8,462 bases of DNA. Source: an uncultured Porphyromonadaceae bacterium. Lineage in GTDB: Bacteria; Bacteroidota; Bacteroidia; Bacteroidales; Muribaculaceae. Below are positions 6,450 through 8,462 of this stretch, one piece after another. Position 1 is the first letter of the stretch. Each line of letters opens with the position of its first letter. Both the position numbers and the translations under genes were made by a program. Where the stretch lies: NCBI GenBank assembly GCA_947178565.1, contig CAMWYV010000031.1:1-8462 (forward strand), given 5' to 3'. The notes beneath the pieces were generated by a model, which searched no databases, was not told the origin of the DNA, and saw only the letters and a program-made list of their open reading frames with translations.

Positions 6450-7928
6450 CTATCCAACACTTCCTTCAAGCGAAATCTGGAGAAGTTTCTGCGCCTCCAC
6501 CGCAAATTCCATAGGGAGCTTGTTCATCACCTCGCGCGCATAGCCGTTGACTATCAGCCCGACAGCCTCTTCGGTGGGAATACCCCGCTGATTGCAGTAG
6601 AAGAGCTGTTCCTCGCTGATTTTCGAGGTAGTAGCCTCATGCTCCACCACGGCGGTGTCGTTCATCACATCTATATATGGAAAAGTGTGTGCGCCGCAGG
6701 TAGAACTCAGCAACAGGCTGTCGCACTGGGTATAGTTTCTGCAGCCTTCGGCTTTGGCGGCAACCTTCACCAGTCCGCGATACGAGTTCTGGCTGTGACC
6801 GGCGGAGATGCCTTTGCTCACGATAGTGCTTCGGGTATTCTTGCCGATATGAATCATCTTGGTGCCGGTGTCTGCCTGCTGATAGTTATTTGTCACCGCT
6901 ACCGAGTAAAACTCACCCACGCTCTCGTCGCCGGCGAGAATACATCCGGGATATTTCCAGGTGATAGCCGATCCGGTTTCCACCTGAGTCCATGATAGTT
7001 TGGATTTATAGCCGCGGCAGATTCCGCGTTTGGTCACGAAGTTGTATATGCCGCCTTTGCCGTCCTTGTCTCCGGCATACCAGTTCTGCACGGTCGAGTA
7101 TTTCACTTCCGCCCTGTCCTCTACCACAATCTCCACTATCGCCGCATGGAGCTGGTTTTCATCACGCATGGGAGCGGTGCAGCCTTCGAGGTAGCTGACG
7201 TATGAGTCATCGTCGGCAACAATGAGTGTGCGCTCGAACTGCCCGGTGCCTCCGGCATTGATGCGGAAGTATGTGGAGAGCTCCATCGGACAACGCACTC
7301 CTTTTGGAATATAGACGAATGAGCCGTCGGAGAACACCGCGCTATTCAGCGCAGCAAAGAAGTTGTCGCGGTAGCTCACCACGCTTCCGAGATAGCGCTT
7401 CACCAGATCGGGATAGTCCTTGACAGCTTCTGAAATGGAGCAGAATATCACTCCCATCTCAGCGAGTTTTTCACGATGGGTCGTCTTTACGCTGACTGAA
7501 TCCATAACCGCATCGACAGCCATGCCCGCGAGGGCTTTCTGCTCTTCAAGTGGAATGCCGAGCTTATTGAAGGTGTCGATGAGCTGGGGATCCACCTCGT
7601 CCAAGCTCTTGGGTGAGTCAGCATTGGTTTTCGGCGCGGCATAGTAGCTGATCGCCTGATAATCTATGTCGGGAATATCAAGATGCGCCCATCTCGGCAT
7701 TTCGAGAGTGAGCCAGTAACGATATGCTTTGAGCCTGAATTCAAGAAGCCAATCCGGCTCACCTTTTTTGGCGGAGATGAATCTGACGACATCCTCGCTG
7801 AGACCTCTCTCCAATATTTCGGTGGGGATATCCGAAGTGAATCCGTATTTATATTCTCCCCCGGTAACATCACCGAGAATGTCCGGAGCCTTTTTACTGT
7901 CTGTTTCCTTGTCCTTATCTTTATCCAT
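6450..7928 (-). CDS. sufB: Fe-S scaffold subunit SufB
   Basis: The 492-residue core scaffold protein. It accepts persulfide sulfur and holds the nascent cluster within SufBC2D. The family hallmarks are complete: [20 protein letters not shown] near residues 51-70, YIPKGVRCP (206-214), the beta-helix core, YTQCDSLL with Cys402, [10 protein letters not shown] with Glu431, and the C-terminal helices [18 protein letters not shown] at the very end. Cys402 and Glu431 line up with E. coli Cys405 and Glu434, the residues reported to be needed for cluster formation. The N-terminus is a short charged extension ([13 protein letters not shown]), probably disordered. The ATG at 7928 follows the cvpA-like stop by 18 nt, with no recognisable terminator between, so the two may share a transcript. 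No Fur- or IscR-type operator is evident in that short gap. Confidence 0.97.
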   Translation of the reverse strand: MDKDKDKETDSKKAPDILGDVTGGEYKYGFTSDIPTEILERGLSEDVVRFISAKKGEPDWLLEFRLKAYRYWLTLEMPRWAHLDIPDIDYQAISYYAAPKTNADSPKSLDEVDPQLIDTFNKLGIPLEEQKALAGMAVDAVMDSVSVKTTHREKLAEMGVIFCSISEAVKDYPDLVKRYLGSVVSYRDNFFAALNSAVFSDGSFVYIPKGVRCPMELSTYFRINAGGTGQFERTLIVADDDSYVSYLEGCTAPMRDENQLHAAIVEIVVEDRAEVKYSTVQNWYAGDKDGKGGIYNFVTKRGICRGYKSKLSWTQVETGSAITWKYPGCILAGDESVGEFYSVAVTNNYQQADTGTKMIHIGKNTRSTIVSKGISAGHSQNSYRGLVKVAAKAEGCRNYTQCDSLLLSSTCGAHTFPYIDVMNDTAVVEHEATTSKISEEQLFYCNQRGIPTEEAVGLIVNGYAREVMNKLPMEFAVEAQKLLQISLEGSVG

Positions 7929-7946
7929 AACAGATGCTTGTATAAG

Positions 7947-8462
7947 TTAGAACAATGTTAGGTCGGTATTGGTTGCCATATCCTTCAATGCTCCCAGAAT
8001 CGCGGGTGCGAGTTCCATCACCGTGCCCACCAGTCTGCCTGACGAGAAGATGCCGCTGCCTGGCGATATGATTTTCCAGAGGTTTAGCAGCAGACTCACC
8101 ACAATGAACCATTTGAGCGGCATAAACGCGGCTCCCGCTACGCGGTCGAGGATGCTGAGCTTCACGGCATAAGTGGCTTTTCTCAGAAATCCGGCAATGA
8201 GCCACACGCCGAGCCATACCACGGCAAAGAGGAGCCCGTAGCCGAGCACCTGCGCCGAATAAACGGTTATTGAGGAAGCGGCTGGATCATCCGCGCCTAA
8301 AAAACGGGCTACCACAGATGCCGCGAGCGGACCCGCCACACGACAGGCAATAACGCCTGCCGCAATCGCCACCACCGATGCAAGCTGCCTGATAGCTCCT
8401 TTGCGGTAGCCGAGCACAGCTCCTCCGGCAAGGATAATAATGAATATGATGTCCAATATACC
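7947..8462 (-). CDS. CvpA-family membrane protein, cut by window edge
   Basis: At least 171 residues, with the frame still open at the window edge. An internal TTG at 8456 could be called as a start, but the in-frame codons before it (Gly-Ile) continue the CvpA N-terminal pattern (GILDIIFIII), so the true start is probably just outside. Four predicted helices, numbered from the TTG: about 2-16, 23-44, 66-90 and 108-128. Family marks are GYRKGAIRQL after helix 1 and LDRVAGAAFMPLKWFIVVS before and in helix 4. CvpA proteins are inner-membrane proteins named for colicin V production; their general role concerns envelope homeostasis and is poorly defined. The C-terminus after helix 4 is soluble and short. 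It is immediately upstream of sufB (18 nt). A functional link to the Suf genes is not established. Confidence 0.88.
   Translation of the reverse strand, partial: GILDIIFIIILAGGAVLGYRKGAIRQLASVVAIAAGVIACRVAGPLAASVVARFLGADDPAASSITVYSAQVLGYGLLFAVVWLGVWLIAGFLRKATYAVKLSILDRVAGAAFMPLKWFIVVSLLLNLWKIISPGSGIFSSGRLVGTVMELAPAILGALKDMATNTDLTLF

Noticed and set aside
7953..7988. Possible promoter before sufB (TAACATTG at 7960-7953)
   Set aside because: The -7 element differs from TAnnTTTG, and the nearest upstream TTG is 25 nt away instead of about 19-21, so the match is too weak.
1..8462. tRNA genes, CRISPR arrays, insertion sequences, attachment sites
   Set aside because: No direct-repeat arrays, transposase motifs, tRNA-like TTCGA/CCA ends or flanking duplications were seen on either strand.

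Overview
The window looks like chromosome from a Bacteroidales bacterium (gut Bacteroides/Muribaculaceae type). Three things point there: the sufB-sufC-sufD-sufS gene order without sufA or sufE, a Bacteroidetes-type promoter (TTTG, 19 nt, TAnnTTTG) in the one large intergenic gap, and weak or absent Shine-Dalgarno sites. The genus cannot be fixed from this sequence. Every gene I accept is on the minus strand, so transcription runs from high to low coordinates.

Right part (about 2429-8462): a tightly packed gene row. It begins with a CvpA-family membrane protein that runs off the window edge. Next come sufB, sufC, sufD and sufS, then a six-helix DUF308/HdeD-like membrane protein. SufB, SufC and SufD form the Fe-S scaffold ATPase complex, and SufS is the cysteine desulfurase that supplies sulfur. 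Gaps are 18 nt (cvpA-like to sufB), 33 nt (sufB-sufC), a 1-nt TAATG overlap (sufC-sufD), an overlap of about 20 nt (sufD-sufS) and about 67 nt (sufS to DUF308). The known catalytic and cluster-binding residues are all present. No SufE/SufU sulfur-transfer partner or SufA carrier is encoded here.

Middle (1927-2428): about 500 bases without a convincing protein gene but full of structure. On the minus strand a near-consensus Bacteroidetes promoter (2334-2304) is followed by about 320 nt of strongly foldable sequence. This includes a GAAA-capped hairpin, several other hairpins, a perfect 20-bp palindrome and a terminal stem that can form a pseudoknot, and it ends in an intrinsic terminator with a T-run at 1981-1976. 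I read this as an unassigned structured non-coding RNA, or else as a long attenuated leader for the two genes below it. It does not match the RNase P, tmRNA, SRP or 6S RNA signatures I know.

Left part (1-1926): a visibly AT-richer two-gene unit. A 140-residue P-loop protein is followed within about 20 nt by a 491-residue secreted lipoprotein with a beta-propeller-like composition. I recognise neither as a named family. Their composition and lack of known function make them look like accessory genes beside a conserved housekeeping operon.
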